Notes under the pieces: model-generated | What the model was told of the DNA's origin: nothing | Seen by the model: the letters and a program-made list of their open reading frames with translations, nothing else | Databases searched by the model: none | Position numbers and translations under genes: made by a program | From: Viridibacillus sp050278625 | GTDB taxonomy: Bacteria; Bacillota; Bacilli; Bacillales_A; Planococcaceae | Direction: 5' to 3' | DNA: 64,000 bases | Assembly (NCBI RefSeq): GCF_050278625.1 | Contig: NZ_JBNNTI010000009.1 | Coordinates: forward strand, 43,650-107,649 | Shown: piece by piece, positions 42,402-49,910 of the stretch | Position numbering within the stretch: the first letter of the stretch is position 1 | How the letters are laid out: each line of letters begins with the position of its first letter

Positions 42402-43622
42402 TTAGTTAAATAGTTTTGGTAACTCGACAATAAGTGTACGAACGCTAAGTACACCCATAACTACTACAACAAAAATACCAGGTATTGTTAACCACATTGG
42501 ATGTTTGTAATTACCAACAACATCTTTTTTATATGCTGCAATTAATAAAGTACCAAGTGCAAGAGGTAGGATTATTGCATTAATCGCTCCTACTAAAATA
42601 AGAATATTAACAGGTTTACCGACGAACGCAAAAGTAATAGTCGATACAATGATAAAGGCGATAATAACCCAGTTATGATATTTTTCAATCAATGGGTGGA
42701 ATGAACGAATAAATGATACAGATGTATATGCTGCACCGACTACAGAAGTAATTGCAGCAGCCCACATAATAACACCAAACATACGGTAACCGATTTCACC
42801 TGCAGCTAATTTAAAGACAGAGGCTGGTGGGTTAGCAGGATCAATTGATAAACCTTGGTGCACTACACCTAATACAGCTAAAAACAGTGCCACACGCATA
42901 ATACCAGTAGCAGCAATACCTGTTACAGAACTCTTTGTTACATCTGGTAAAGAATCTACACCTTTAACTCCAGCGTCTAGTAAGCGGTGTCCGCCAGCGA
43001 AAACAATATATCCACCAACTGTTCCACCAACTAAAGTTACAATTGAAAGGATGTCAATTTTTTCCGGAATAAATGTGTTAGCTAAAGCATCACCAACTGG
43101 AGGAGATGTTGTAAAAGCAACGTACATCATAAGTAAAATCATGACAAAGCCAGCCACTTGTGCAACTTTGTCCATCGCTTTACCTGCTTCTTTAACAAGG
43201 AATATGAAAATTGCAAAAACTGCACTTATAACAGCGCCCGTAATCGGGTCTAAACCGAGCATAGCATTTAATCCTAGACCTGCTCCTGCGACGTTCCCGA
43301 TATTAAAAGCAAGACCGCCAATAACAATCATGATTGCTAATACAAGACCTAAACCAGGAAGGACTTTATTGGCAATCTCTTGTCCACGTAAGCCAGATAC
43401 TGCGATGATACGCCAAACATTCATTTGAGCGAAAACATCTAAAATAAGTGAAACTAAAATAACAAAGGCAAAACTAGCGCCTAATTGTTGTGTAAAGACC
43501 GTCGTTTGTGTTAAAAACCCTGGTCCAATCGATGATGTTGCCATTAGGAAGGCAGCTCCTAGTAAGACACTACGCCCTACTTTCTTTCTACCTTGCCCTT
43601 GATCTAAGCTAAGCTTTGTCAT
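42402..43622 (-). CDS. ycsG: NRAMP-type divalent-cation transporter-like permease (YcsG)
   Basis: 406 residues with about 11 membrane helices. GAAFLMATSSIGPGFLTQT opens a Nramp/LeuT-fold transporter, but the metal-binding DPGN of helix 1 reads GPGF and helix 6 reads differently, so metal transport is doubtful. In the YcsG group, found with 5-oxoprolinase genes, the cargo is more likely an organic compound such as 5-oxoproline or a precursor; this is inference. Gaps to pxpA and ycsI are 14 and 20 bp. Confidence 0.85.
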   Translation of the reverse strand: MTKLSLDQGQGRKKVGRSVLLGAAFLMATSSIGPGFLTQTTVFTQQLGASFAFVILVSLILDVFAQMNVWRIIAVSGLRGQEIANKVLPGLGLVLAIMIVIGGLAFNIGNVAGAGLGLNAMLGLDPITGAVISAVFAIFIFLVKEAGKAMDKVAQVAGFVMILLMMYVAFTTSPPVGDALANTFIPEKIDILSIVTLVGGTVGGYIVFAGGHRLLDAGVKGVDSLPDVTKSSVTGIAATGIMRVALFLAVLGVVHQGLSIDPANPPASVFKLAAGEIGYRMFGVIMWAAAITSVVGAAYTSVSFIRSFHPLIEKYHNWVIIAFIIVSTITFAFVGKPVNILILVGAINAIILPLALGTLLIAAYKKDVVGNYKHPMWLTIPGIFVVVVMGVLSVRTLIVELPKLFN

Positions 43623-43636
43623 ATGAAAACCCCTTT

Positions 43637-44398
43637 TTATATGTGAAATGCTTGAACGTTAATGTTATTTTTCTCCAATGTGTTTTGAATATATTTTGCA
43701 AATTCAAGAGCATGTACTCCATCCCCATGGATACAAACAGTGTCTGCTAGTAATAATACTTTCGTTTGTTGTTGAGACTGAATATAGCCTTCTTTAACCA
43801 TCGCTACTACTTGATTCACAGCCTGTTCCTCATCTGTCACTAAAGCATCTGATTGCGTACGTGAAGTAAGTGAACCATCAGCTTGATATGTGCGGTCAGC
43901 AAATACTTCATGTGCTGTTTGAAGTCCTAATTTTTCTCCTGCTTTCGTTAACTCACTTCCAGCTAATCCGAATAACACAAGATTTGGTGAAACATCATAG
44001 ACTGCTTGAGCAATTGCTTCTGATAACGCTTGGTCTTTTGCGGCCATATTGTATAATGCACCGTGTGGTTTTACATGTTGCATTTTTTCTCCACATGTAG
44101 TTAAAAAACCTTGTAATGCACCAATCTGATATACGACCATGTCATAGCCTTCTTGCGGAGTAATCTGCATTGGGCGACGTCCAAAACCATTTAAATCTGG
44201 TAAACCTGGATGAGCGCCAATTTTTACTCCTTTGGCAATAGCCATTTTAACCGTTTCTCTCATAACCGTAGGATCTCCAGCATGGAAACCGCACGCTACA
44301 TTAGCTGAAGTTATATAATTTAAAATATCTTCTTGTTCCCCTAGTTTGTATCGACCAAAACTTTCACCTAAATCGCAATTCAAGTCCACTCGAAACAT
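43637..44398 (-). CDS. pxpA: 5-oxoprolinase subunit A (LamB/YcsF)
   Basis: 253 residues. VDLNCDLGESFGRY, NVACGFHAGDPTVMRET, GAHPGLPDLNGFGRR, MQHVKPHGALYNMA and VCIHGDGVHALEFA are the complete LamB/YcsF signature. With PxpB and PxpC it cleaves 5-oxoproline to glutamate using ATP, clearing a damage product of glutamine and glutamate. It is the first gene of the leftward operon; GAGCTGAGAAA is the ribosome site. The PxpBC subunits are divergent on the other strand. Confidence 0.93.
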   Translation of the reverse strand: MFRVDLNCDLGESFGRYKLGEQEDILNYITSANVACGFHAGDPTVMRETVKMAIAKGVKIGAHPGLPDLNGFGRRPMQITPQEGYDMVVYQIGALQGFLTTCGEKMQHVKPHGALYNMAAKDQALSEAIAQAVYDVSPNLVLFGLAGSELTKAGEKLGLQTAHEVFADRTYQADGSLTSRTQSDALVTDEEQAVNQVVAMVKEGYIQSQQQTKVLLLADTVCIHGDGVHALEFAKYIQNTLEKNNINVQAFHI

Positions 44399-44606
44399 TT
44401 TCTCAGCTCCTTAATTTTTTAGTTGCGTAATGTCAGTTTTTCTAACACAAAACATATACTACCACTAAATTATTATTCTGAAAACATTTACTTTTCAACT
44501 TTCTCACAATAATGAAATATCAAATGTAAATATCTTACTTGTCATTTACTATTCTATATCTATAATGATTATAATGTTTAAAACACAAAATAAGGGGTTG
44601 TAATTT
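44399..44606. promoter_or_regulatory. Divergent promoter region between pxpA and pxpBC
   Basis: 208 bp, AT-rich, must hold both promoters. A TTTACTATTC ... TATAATG stretch near 44547-44577 could be the rightward promoter. No clear operator was found. Confidence 0.45.
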
Positions 44607-45332
44607 ATGGGAGAAGAATTTAAACATGTAAAATTTAAACCTTTAGGAGATTCAGCAGTAATGGTTCAGATCGGGAATACAATAAATCCATCGAACTGTA
44701 CTATCTTACAAAATTTAGCATCAATGCTTGAAGAACAGCCGTTTGTTGGTTTTATAGAAGCTGTTCCAGCATACACAAATATTACAATTTACTATAATCC
44801 ATATACCCTTTTTAAGGTGTCCAAAAATGTAACATCATTTGGCTTTGTATGTCAGTATGTGCAACAGCTTATTACGCAAATGACAACAGTTCAACAAACT
44901 TCTCAGAGAGTTGTTGAAATACCAGTTGTTTATGGTGGTGAATATGGTCCTGATTTAGAATATGTGGCCAAAGTCAACGGCCTAACTAAGGATGAAGTCA
45001 TTCAATTACATAGTGCTAATGAGTGTCTTGTTTATATGCTAGGTTTTGCACCAGGATTTGCTTTTATGGGAGGCATGAACGAAGCTATAGCAACACCTCG
45101 AAAAGAAACACCTAGACTTGCTATTCCGGCACTTTCAGTTGGGATTGCAGGCAAACAAACAGGAATTTACCCATTTGAAACACCTGGTGGTTGGCAGATT
45201 ATTGGCCGTACGCCACTCGATTTATTTTTACCAAATGAAACACCTCCTTCCCTTTTGCAAGCAGGTGATTGTATTCGCTTTAAACCAATTTCTGAAAAAG
45301 AATACAAACAATTAAAGGAGGCAAGATCATGA
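44607..45332 (+). CDS. pxpB: 5-oxoprolinase subunit B (KipI)
   Basis: 241 residues. FKPLGDSAVMVQIGN at the N-terminus; the C-terminal cyclophilin-like domain shows LGFAPGFAFMGGM, TPRLAIPALSVGIAGKQTGI and PFETPGGWQIIGRTP. It is a subunit of the 5-oxoprolinase complex; in B. subtilis the same protein is known as KipI, inhibitor of the sporulation kinase KinA. AGGGGTTG is the ribosome site. It overlaps pxpC by 4 bases. Confidence 0.93.
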   Translation: MGEEFKHVKFKPLGDSAVMVQIGNTINPSNCTILQNLASMLEEQPFVGFIEAVPAYTNITIYYNPYTLFKVSKNVTSFGFVCQYVQQLITQMTTVQQTSQRVVEIPVVYGGEYGPDLEYVAKVNGLTKDEVIQLHSANECLVYMLGFAPGFAFMGGMNEAIATPRKETPRLAIPALSVGIAGKQTGIYPFETPGGWQIIGRTPLDLFLPNETPPSLLQAGDCIRFKPISEKEYKQLKEARS

Positions 45333-46321
45333 CAGTTACAGTTATTAAACCAGGGCTATTAACTACCATTCAAGATTTAGGGCGATTTGGTTCACAAAAA
45401 TATGGGGTCATCGTGAGTGGCGCAATGGATGCTTATTCCTTAAGAATTGCGAATATTCTTGTAGGGAATTTAGAAGGTGAAGCTGTGCTTGAAATCTCAC
45501 TGTTTGGGACCATATTACAATTTAATGAGGATCATCTCATTGCGCTTACAGGTGGGGATCTAACAGCTACCATTAACAATGAAGCAGTACCACTTTGGCG
45601 TCCATTTATCGTGAAAAAAGGAGACGTATTAAAGTTTAAACGAGCTCAAAAAGGTTGTCGCGCTTATGTAAGCTTTGCTGGAGGGATTCAAGTTCCTACT
45701 ATCATGAATAGTAAAAGTACATATTTAAAAGCTGGCATGGGTGGATTTGAAGGTAGAGCATTACAAAAGCTGGATGAAGTAAATATCGGACCTTATACTA
45801 AAAAAAATAAAGAAATACATCAATATGCAATTCAACTGGTAGGTCCTACTTCATGGTCTGTTAATTACAACGAATTAATCTCATTAAAACAACAGCAAAC
45901 AATTCGTGTAATGCAAGGAACTGAGTGGGGTTGTTTTACCGCTGAAAGTCAGTATTGCTTAACTAACAATCAGTATACTCTTTCTACAGAGGCTGATCGA
46001 ATGGGCTATCGCTTTGAGGGACCGGCGTTATCTTTGACAAAGAAATTCGAATTATTATCAGAGGCTGTGACATTTGGAACAGTGCAAATCCCGCCTAGTG
46101 GTAAACCAATCATTTTAATGGCTGACCGTCAAACGACTGGTGGTTATCCGAAAATGATACAAGTCATCACAGCTGATTTAGCAAGTCTTGCACAGTTACA
46201 AACAGGTGCTAAAATTCGATTCGAACTCGTAACATTAGAAGAAGCTCAACAAGCATTAATTGATAAAGAGCAAAAACTCAAAAACATTACAACAGCGGTT
46301 CGCTTATCATCAAACATTTAA
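45329..46321 (+). CDS. pxpC: 5-oxoprolinase subunit C (KipA)
   Basis: 330 residues. VIKPGLLTTIQDLGRFGSQK, GVIVSGAMDAYSLRIANILV, ALTGGDLTATINN, SFAGGIQVP and ILMADRQTTGGYPKM are the carboxyltransferase-like PxpC motifs. It pairs with PxpB in the ATP-dependent cleavage of 5-oxoproline. AAAGGAGG lies 6 bases before ATG, inside the pxpB 3' end, so the two are translationally coupled. No kipR regulator gene follows, unlike in B. subtilis. Confidence 0.93.
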   Translation: MTVTVIKPGLLTTIQDLGRFGSQKYGVIVSGAMDAYSLRIANILVGNLEGEAVLEISLFGTILQFNEDHLIALTGGDLTATINNEAVPLWRPFIVKKGDVLKFKRAQKGCRAYVSFAGGIQVPTIMNSKSTYLKAGMGGFEGRALQKLDEVNIGPYTKKNKEIHQYAIQLVGPTSWSVNYNELISLKQQQTIRVMQGTEWGCFTAESQYCLTNNQYTLSTEADRMGYRFEGPALSLTKKFELLSEAVTFGTVQIPPSGKPIILMADRQTTGGYPKMIQVITADLASLAQLQTGAKIRFELVTLEEAQQALIDKEQKLKNITTAVRLSSNI

Positions 46322-46373
46322 TAATAATAAAGGAGCGAGCAATAGACTAAACGAGTTACTATTTAGGCGAAGA

Positions 46374-46420
46374 GAAAGAGCATGTTTTGAAAAAAAAATT
46401 CAAAACATGCTCTTTTTGTA
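46374..46420 (+). terminator. Terminator of pxpBC
   Basis: AAAGAGCATGTTTTG - A-rich loop - CAAAACATGCTCTTTTT. Confidence 0.9.
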
Positions 46421-46463
46421 TTTTATCGTTTCTATCTGTTAAAAGAATGCTCAATCAGTATAC

Positions 46464-46928
46464 TTATAATTCTAATGTCATAAACACGCTATTTGAATCC
46501 TCAATAGAATTCGAAAATGACTTACAGTATTGAAACCCAATTTTAGAATATAGCCTCTTAGCAGGTTCAAAAGCCTCCATTGAACCTGTTTCTAAACTTA
46601 ATCGCGTATAACCACGATTCCTAGCTTCTTCAATGATATGTTCAAGAATGTATCTTGCAACACCTTTTCTTAAATGTAATGAAGAAGTACGCATTGATTT
46701 TAATTCACCATGGTGAGCATTAAGTTCTTTTAATGCACCTCATCCAACTAATGTATCTTGTTCCCAAGCACTCCAGAATGTGATTTCTGATTTTTTCAAT
46801 TCCTCAAGATTTAAGGCATGTATTCTTTCCGGAGGAGAATTTTGTACCATACATTGAAGGTGCTCATTCAATAACTCCGCTACTTCAATTCCATTCAAAT
46901 CATCAATTTTAATAACCAAAAGGATCAC
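46464..46928 (-). pseudogene. GNAT acetyltransferase broken by one in-frame TGA
   Basis: From GTG 46928: VIKIDDLNGIEVAELLNEHL ... EITFWSAWEQDTLVG, then TGA (46742-46740), then in the same frame GALKELNAHHGELKSMRTSS, HLRKGVARYILEHIIEEARN, RLYSKIGFQYC ... The family has LxGCGALKEL, so a Cys or Trp codon has turned to TGA. The acetyl-CoA loop (RKGVAR) is otherwise intact over the full normal length (155 codons). It is a young nonsense mutation, a sequencing error or, much less likely, read-through. Confidence 0.75.
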
Positions 46929-47038
46929 GACTTAGATTCTATTATTCAGTTGCGTCTATACTATGACGGCCGGAGCCAACGGTATCTAGCATAAATTACT
47001 TCTTACTATGCCGTTTCAGACGAGTGGGTACAAATTAT

Positions 47039-47776
47039 TTAAGGTAGAATAGCAAATGATCGAACTGGGAAGCCAGAAGCCTTCTCAGGTTTTGGTACGA
47101 TGTTAAAAATGATAGCCCCTTTTGGAGGTAGCAGGTCTAGATTAGTGAGCAACTCTACTTGATAAGTATCTTGTTCCAATACATATAGTTCACCAAGTAA
47201 AGCATTGTTTTGACGATATAATACACTAGAATCCGTATCAAATGTTTCATGTCCTACCGCTTTAATATGACGCTCCTCAAATAAGAATTTCAATGCATCT
47301 ACTGACCATCCTGGCGCATGTGGATTACCCTCAGCATCAAAGTTATTAAATGCTTCAATATCAGGCCAACGTTTGCTCCAATCTGTGCGGAGTGCAACAA
47401 ATGTATCTGCCTCAATTTCACCGTATTCAGCCTCAAATTTTAAAATATCTTGAACTGAAAACGTGAAATCATGATTTTCGGCTACATCTTTAGAATGATC
47501 TATTACAACGAGCGGCAATGCAAGTTCTTTTAACTCCAATTCTTCTAAATAGCGAGCATCACGGACAAAGTGAATAGGTGCATCTAAATGTGTACCGTAC
47601 TGACCAGCAAAGGCAAAGTTTTGAGTAAAAAAGCCATCATCATGTGAAAATAGCGTTGTCTTTTCTAACCCTTTAAATGCATTAAATCGTGGTGTATCTG
47701 CTCCAAAAGTATGTGTTAAATCGATCCATTTCTTTTCTTTTAACGTTTTTAGTGCATTGATTAATTCTGTTGACAT
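47039..47776 (-). CDS. Cyclase-family (kynurenine formamidase-like) metallohydrolase
   Basis: 245 residues from ATG 47776 (GAGGTG about 7 bases upstream); the longer frame to 47869 runs into the riboswitch. IDLTHTFGADTPRFNAF, QYGTHLDAPIHFV (the HxGTHxDxPxH metal site), ALRTDWSKRWP, PGWSVDALKFLFE, GHETFDTDSS and GFPVRSFAILP are motifs of the PF04199 cyclase family. Members hydrolyse N-formylkynurenine, isatin and other amides or lactones. Placement under a SAM riboswitch suggests a role in sulfur or methionine metabolism rather than tryptophan breakdown. It is a single gene. Confidence 0.87.
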   Translation of the reverse strand: MSTELINALKTLKEKKWIDLTHTFGADTPRFNAFKGLEKTTLFSHDDGFFTQNFAFAGQYGTHLDAPIHFVRDARYLEELELKELALPLVVIDHSKDVAENHDFTFSVQDILKFEAEYGEIEADTFVALRTDWSKRWPDIEAFNNFDAEGNPHAPGWSVDALKFLFEERHIKAVGHETFDTDSSVLYRQNNALLGELYVLEQDTYQVELLTNLDLLPPKGAIIFNIVPKPEKASGFPVRSFAILP

Positions 47777-47798
47777 ATCCATCACCTCATCATTTTTT

Positions 47799-47948
47799 TG
47801 AACAAAAAACCTCTTCTCGATAAGAAGAGGTTGATGATACGTCCATGCACTCTTCTTATCTTCAAGCATACGCTTCTGGAATTAGCACGGTACAGCGTCC
47901 GTTGCTGAGATTTCACAGGGCCAGTCCCTCCACCTCTCTGGATAAGAA
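47799..47948 (-). promoter_or_regulatory. SAM-I (S-box) riboswitch with terminator
   Basis: On the minus strand: TTCTTATCCAGAGAGGTGGA then GGGACTGGCCC, the P1/P2 hallmark of S-box leaders; GAAATCTCAGCAACGG; GTGCTAATTCC; and the closing strand GATAAGAAGAG. The terminator CCTCTTCTTATC-GAGAAGAGG then TTTTTTG follows (near 47805-47828). High SAM should close P1 and stop transcription, so the gene is on when SAM or methionine is short. Confidence 0.93.
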
Positions 47949-48117
47949 AAAAGTTATTTTGTTGTTTCTAAATTTACAACTTTCGAAATCTATTGTCAAT
48001 ATAAAATTTCGAAAATTCTTTTAAGTATATGATTCTTACTAGCAATTATGATAGCTTTTCATTACAAAAAAACAACTTTAAGCTCCGTTTTTAGCCTTGT
48101 TTGATCCCAAATGCTAT

Positions 48118-48369
48118 TCATCTACCATCAATATCTTCGATAACAAACTCTTTATTGTTGTAATCGGTATCACTTAATGAGCGATCTATTTTCACACTAG
48201 AGTTAATGAATTCCTCTTGAAGCATTGCATGATTGTTTGTTATAAAGTACGCATCATACCCATAACCATATAAAACTTAATTTGGTATAACTTCTTGTCC
48301 ATTTGACTACGTACGGGATATATCGGCCGTTGGGAAGATGCTGTGAGACATTAATAACATATTATCCAT
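48118..48369 (-). pseudogene. Small hypothetical gene with two in-frame stops
   Basis: From ATG 48369 (AAGGAGAG 6 bases upstream) one frame of 84 codons reads MDNMLLMSHSIFPTADISRT, stop, SNGQEVIPN, stop, VLYGYGYDAYFITNNHAMLQ ... FVIEDIDGR to a stop at 48118. The ribosome site, start and length look sound, and the two internal stops (TAG, TAA) are point changes. I recognise no family. Confidence 0.5.
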
Positions 48370-48579
48370 GTAATCTCTCCTTCATAAATTACTTCATTTA
48401 TTTTTTGATTTATTGTGTCCACATCTATCAGCTTATAAAAAGTACTTAAATGATAGAATTGTCAGATAAAATAAATGTGCGAATTTATCAATAATATTCT
48501 AGTTGATGTTGTATATTTACTCTTTTATGTGTTTATTCAATAGAATGCTACTATTGGTTGCATTGACCGCCGTCTGAAT

Positions 48580-48599
48580 TGTTCATATAATTTAGAACA
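48580..48599. promoter_or_regulatory. Inverted repeat TGTTC-N10-GAACA upstream of the PTS gene
   Basis: The arms extend to ATTGTTC/GAACATT-like and lie 31-50 bp before the start at 48630, in promoter position. It could be an operator. The regulator is not in the window. Confidence 0.35.
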
Positions 48600-48629
48600 T
48601 TAACTCACTTGAGATTGGAGATTTGTCGT

Positions 48630-49667
48630 ATGAAAGATTTTTTTAACAAGTTATTAACTGGTATGAGTATGGGAATTGTAGTATCCCTCATTCCAAATGC
48701 TTTAGTGGGTGAAATATTAAAATTGATCATTCCATATTTTCCGATATTACAACATATTTTAGATATATCTGTACTCGTTATGAGCATGTTACCTGTCATT
48801 ATCGGTGTAACTGTAGGTCTGTCATTTAAATTAACGCCAATTCAGACTGCTAGTATTGGTCTTGCTTCGATTGTAGGTAGCGGAGTAGTGCAAATATCAA
48901 CTGACGGCGTTATGACACTGAATGGTATAGGCGTTGTGATAAATACAGGAATTACAGCAGGATTAGCTGTGTTATTTGTTAAATACGTAGGTACACGTTT
49001 AAAGGACTACACGATTTTACTACTACCAGCATTAACAATTTTCATCCCTGGGTTATTAGGCACTATTATTTTACCTTTTGTTCGTAATGGGTCAGGATAT
49101 GTTGGTGTTATTATTAATAATATTACACATTTACAACCCGTGATAATGGGCTCAACCATTGCTGTAATCTTTAGTATTTTAATTTTATCACCATTATCGA
49201 CAATCGGAGTTGCAACTGTTATTATGCTCTCAGGTATCGGTGCTGGTGCTGCCAATCTTGGTGTTGTAGCTTCTGGTGTAGGAATGTGTATTGCAAGCTA
49301 TAAAGCAAACTCTTTAGGCACTGCTCTTGCCCACGTAATGGGTTCTCCAAAGATTCAAATGCGCAACTTTTTTATGAAGCCTAAAATTGCCTTACCGATG
49401 ATGATTACAGCAGCTATCCTTGGTGGCTTAGCAGGTATTGTAGAGGTCGCTGGAACCCCTATCAGTGCAGGATTCGGCCTTGCTGGCTTAGTTGGCCCTC
49501 TGAATTATATAAACCTAGCTACTGGCGGTTGGAATCTATTCAATATTACTGTTATGTTAAGTATGTTCTTCATATTGCCGATTGTATTAAATGTTATGTT
49601 CCTTCGACTGTTTGAACATAAATTTAAACTTATTAAATCAGATGATTATAAAGTTCACTTCGAATAA
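48630..49667 (+). CDS. PTS-type EIIC membrane permease
   Basis: 345 residues from ATG 48630 (GGAG 10 bases upstream). About nine membrane helices: GMSMGIVVSLIPNALVGEIL, PVIIGVTVGLSFKLTPIQTA, IVGSGVVQ, LLLPALTIFIPGLLGTIILP, TIAVIFSILILSPLSTIGVA, GIGAGAANLGVVASGVGMCI, GPLNYINLATGGW. This matches the PTS_EIIC_2 group, which lacks attached EIIA or EIIB parts. No PTS partner is adjacent, so it may act as a stand-alone transporter. Substrate unknown. Confidence 0.8.
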   Translation: MKDFFNKLLTGMSMGIVVSLIPNALVGEILKLIIPYFPILQHILDISVLVMSMLPVIIGVTVGLSFKLTPIQTASIGLASIVGSGVVQISTDGVMTLNGIGVVINTGITAGLAVLFVKYVGTRLKDYTILLLPALTIFIPGLLGTIILPFVRNGSGYVGVIINNITHLQPVIMGSTIAVIFSILILSPLSTIGVATVIMLSGIGAGAANLGVVASGVGMCIASYKANSLGTALAHVMGSPKIQMRNFFMKPKIALPMMITAAILGGLAGIVEVAGTPISAGFGLAGLVGPLNYINLATGGWNLFNITVMLSMFFILPIVLNVMFLRLFEHKFKLIKSDDYKVHFE

Positions 49668-49738
49668 AAGTAGTTCAAAAAGGTCAAAAAATGATTGAGT
49701 AGATAGAAAAGTAGAAGGTAGTATTTTATTGGTTTGGA

Positions 49739-49785
49739 GTAGCGTACGCTCGCCTGCGGAAAATGAACGATAAGCCTCGGAAAAT
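49739..49785 (+). repeat. Decayed copy of a dispersed GC-rich repeat
   Basis: GCGTACGCTCGCCTGCGGAAA and the following GATAAGCCTCGG are GC-rich against their surroundings and resemble parts of the element at 56225-56420. Confidence 0.35.
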
Positions 49786-49809
49786 CTGATCTATCCTGTA
49801 TAAAAATAA

Positions 49810-49878
49810 AGACTGTAGAAAACTCGTTTTTTTCGAGTTTGTCTACAGTCTGAGGTCACCTCATCGTATAGAGGTGAT
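49810..49878. terminator. Double hairpin between converging genes
   Basis: GACTGTAGAAAACTCG ... CGAGTTTGTCTACAGTC (49810-49851), then TCACCTC ... GAGGTGA with TTTTTTT (49857-49885). They end the PTS gene and face the PAS-GGDEF-EAL gene from its 3' side. Confidence 0.75.
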
Positions 49879-49910
49879 TTTTTTGTTTTCAACTTATTTA
49901 AGTTAATTCA

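Noticed and set aside
47777..47869. N-terminal extension of the cyclase-family protein
   Set aside because: It would be translated from the riboswitch terminator; the start at 47776 has a proper ribosome site.
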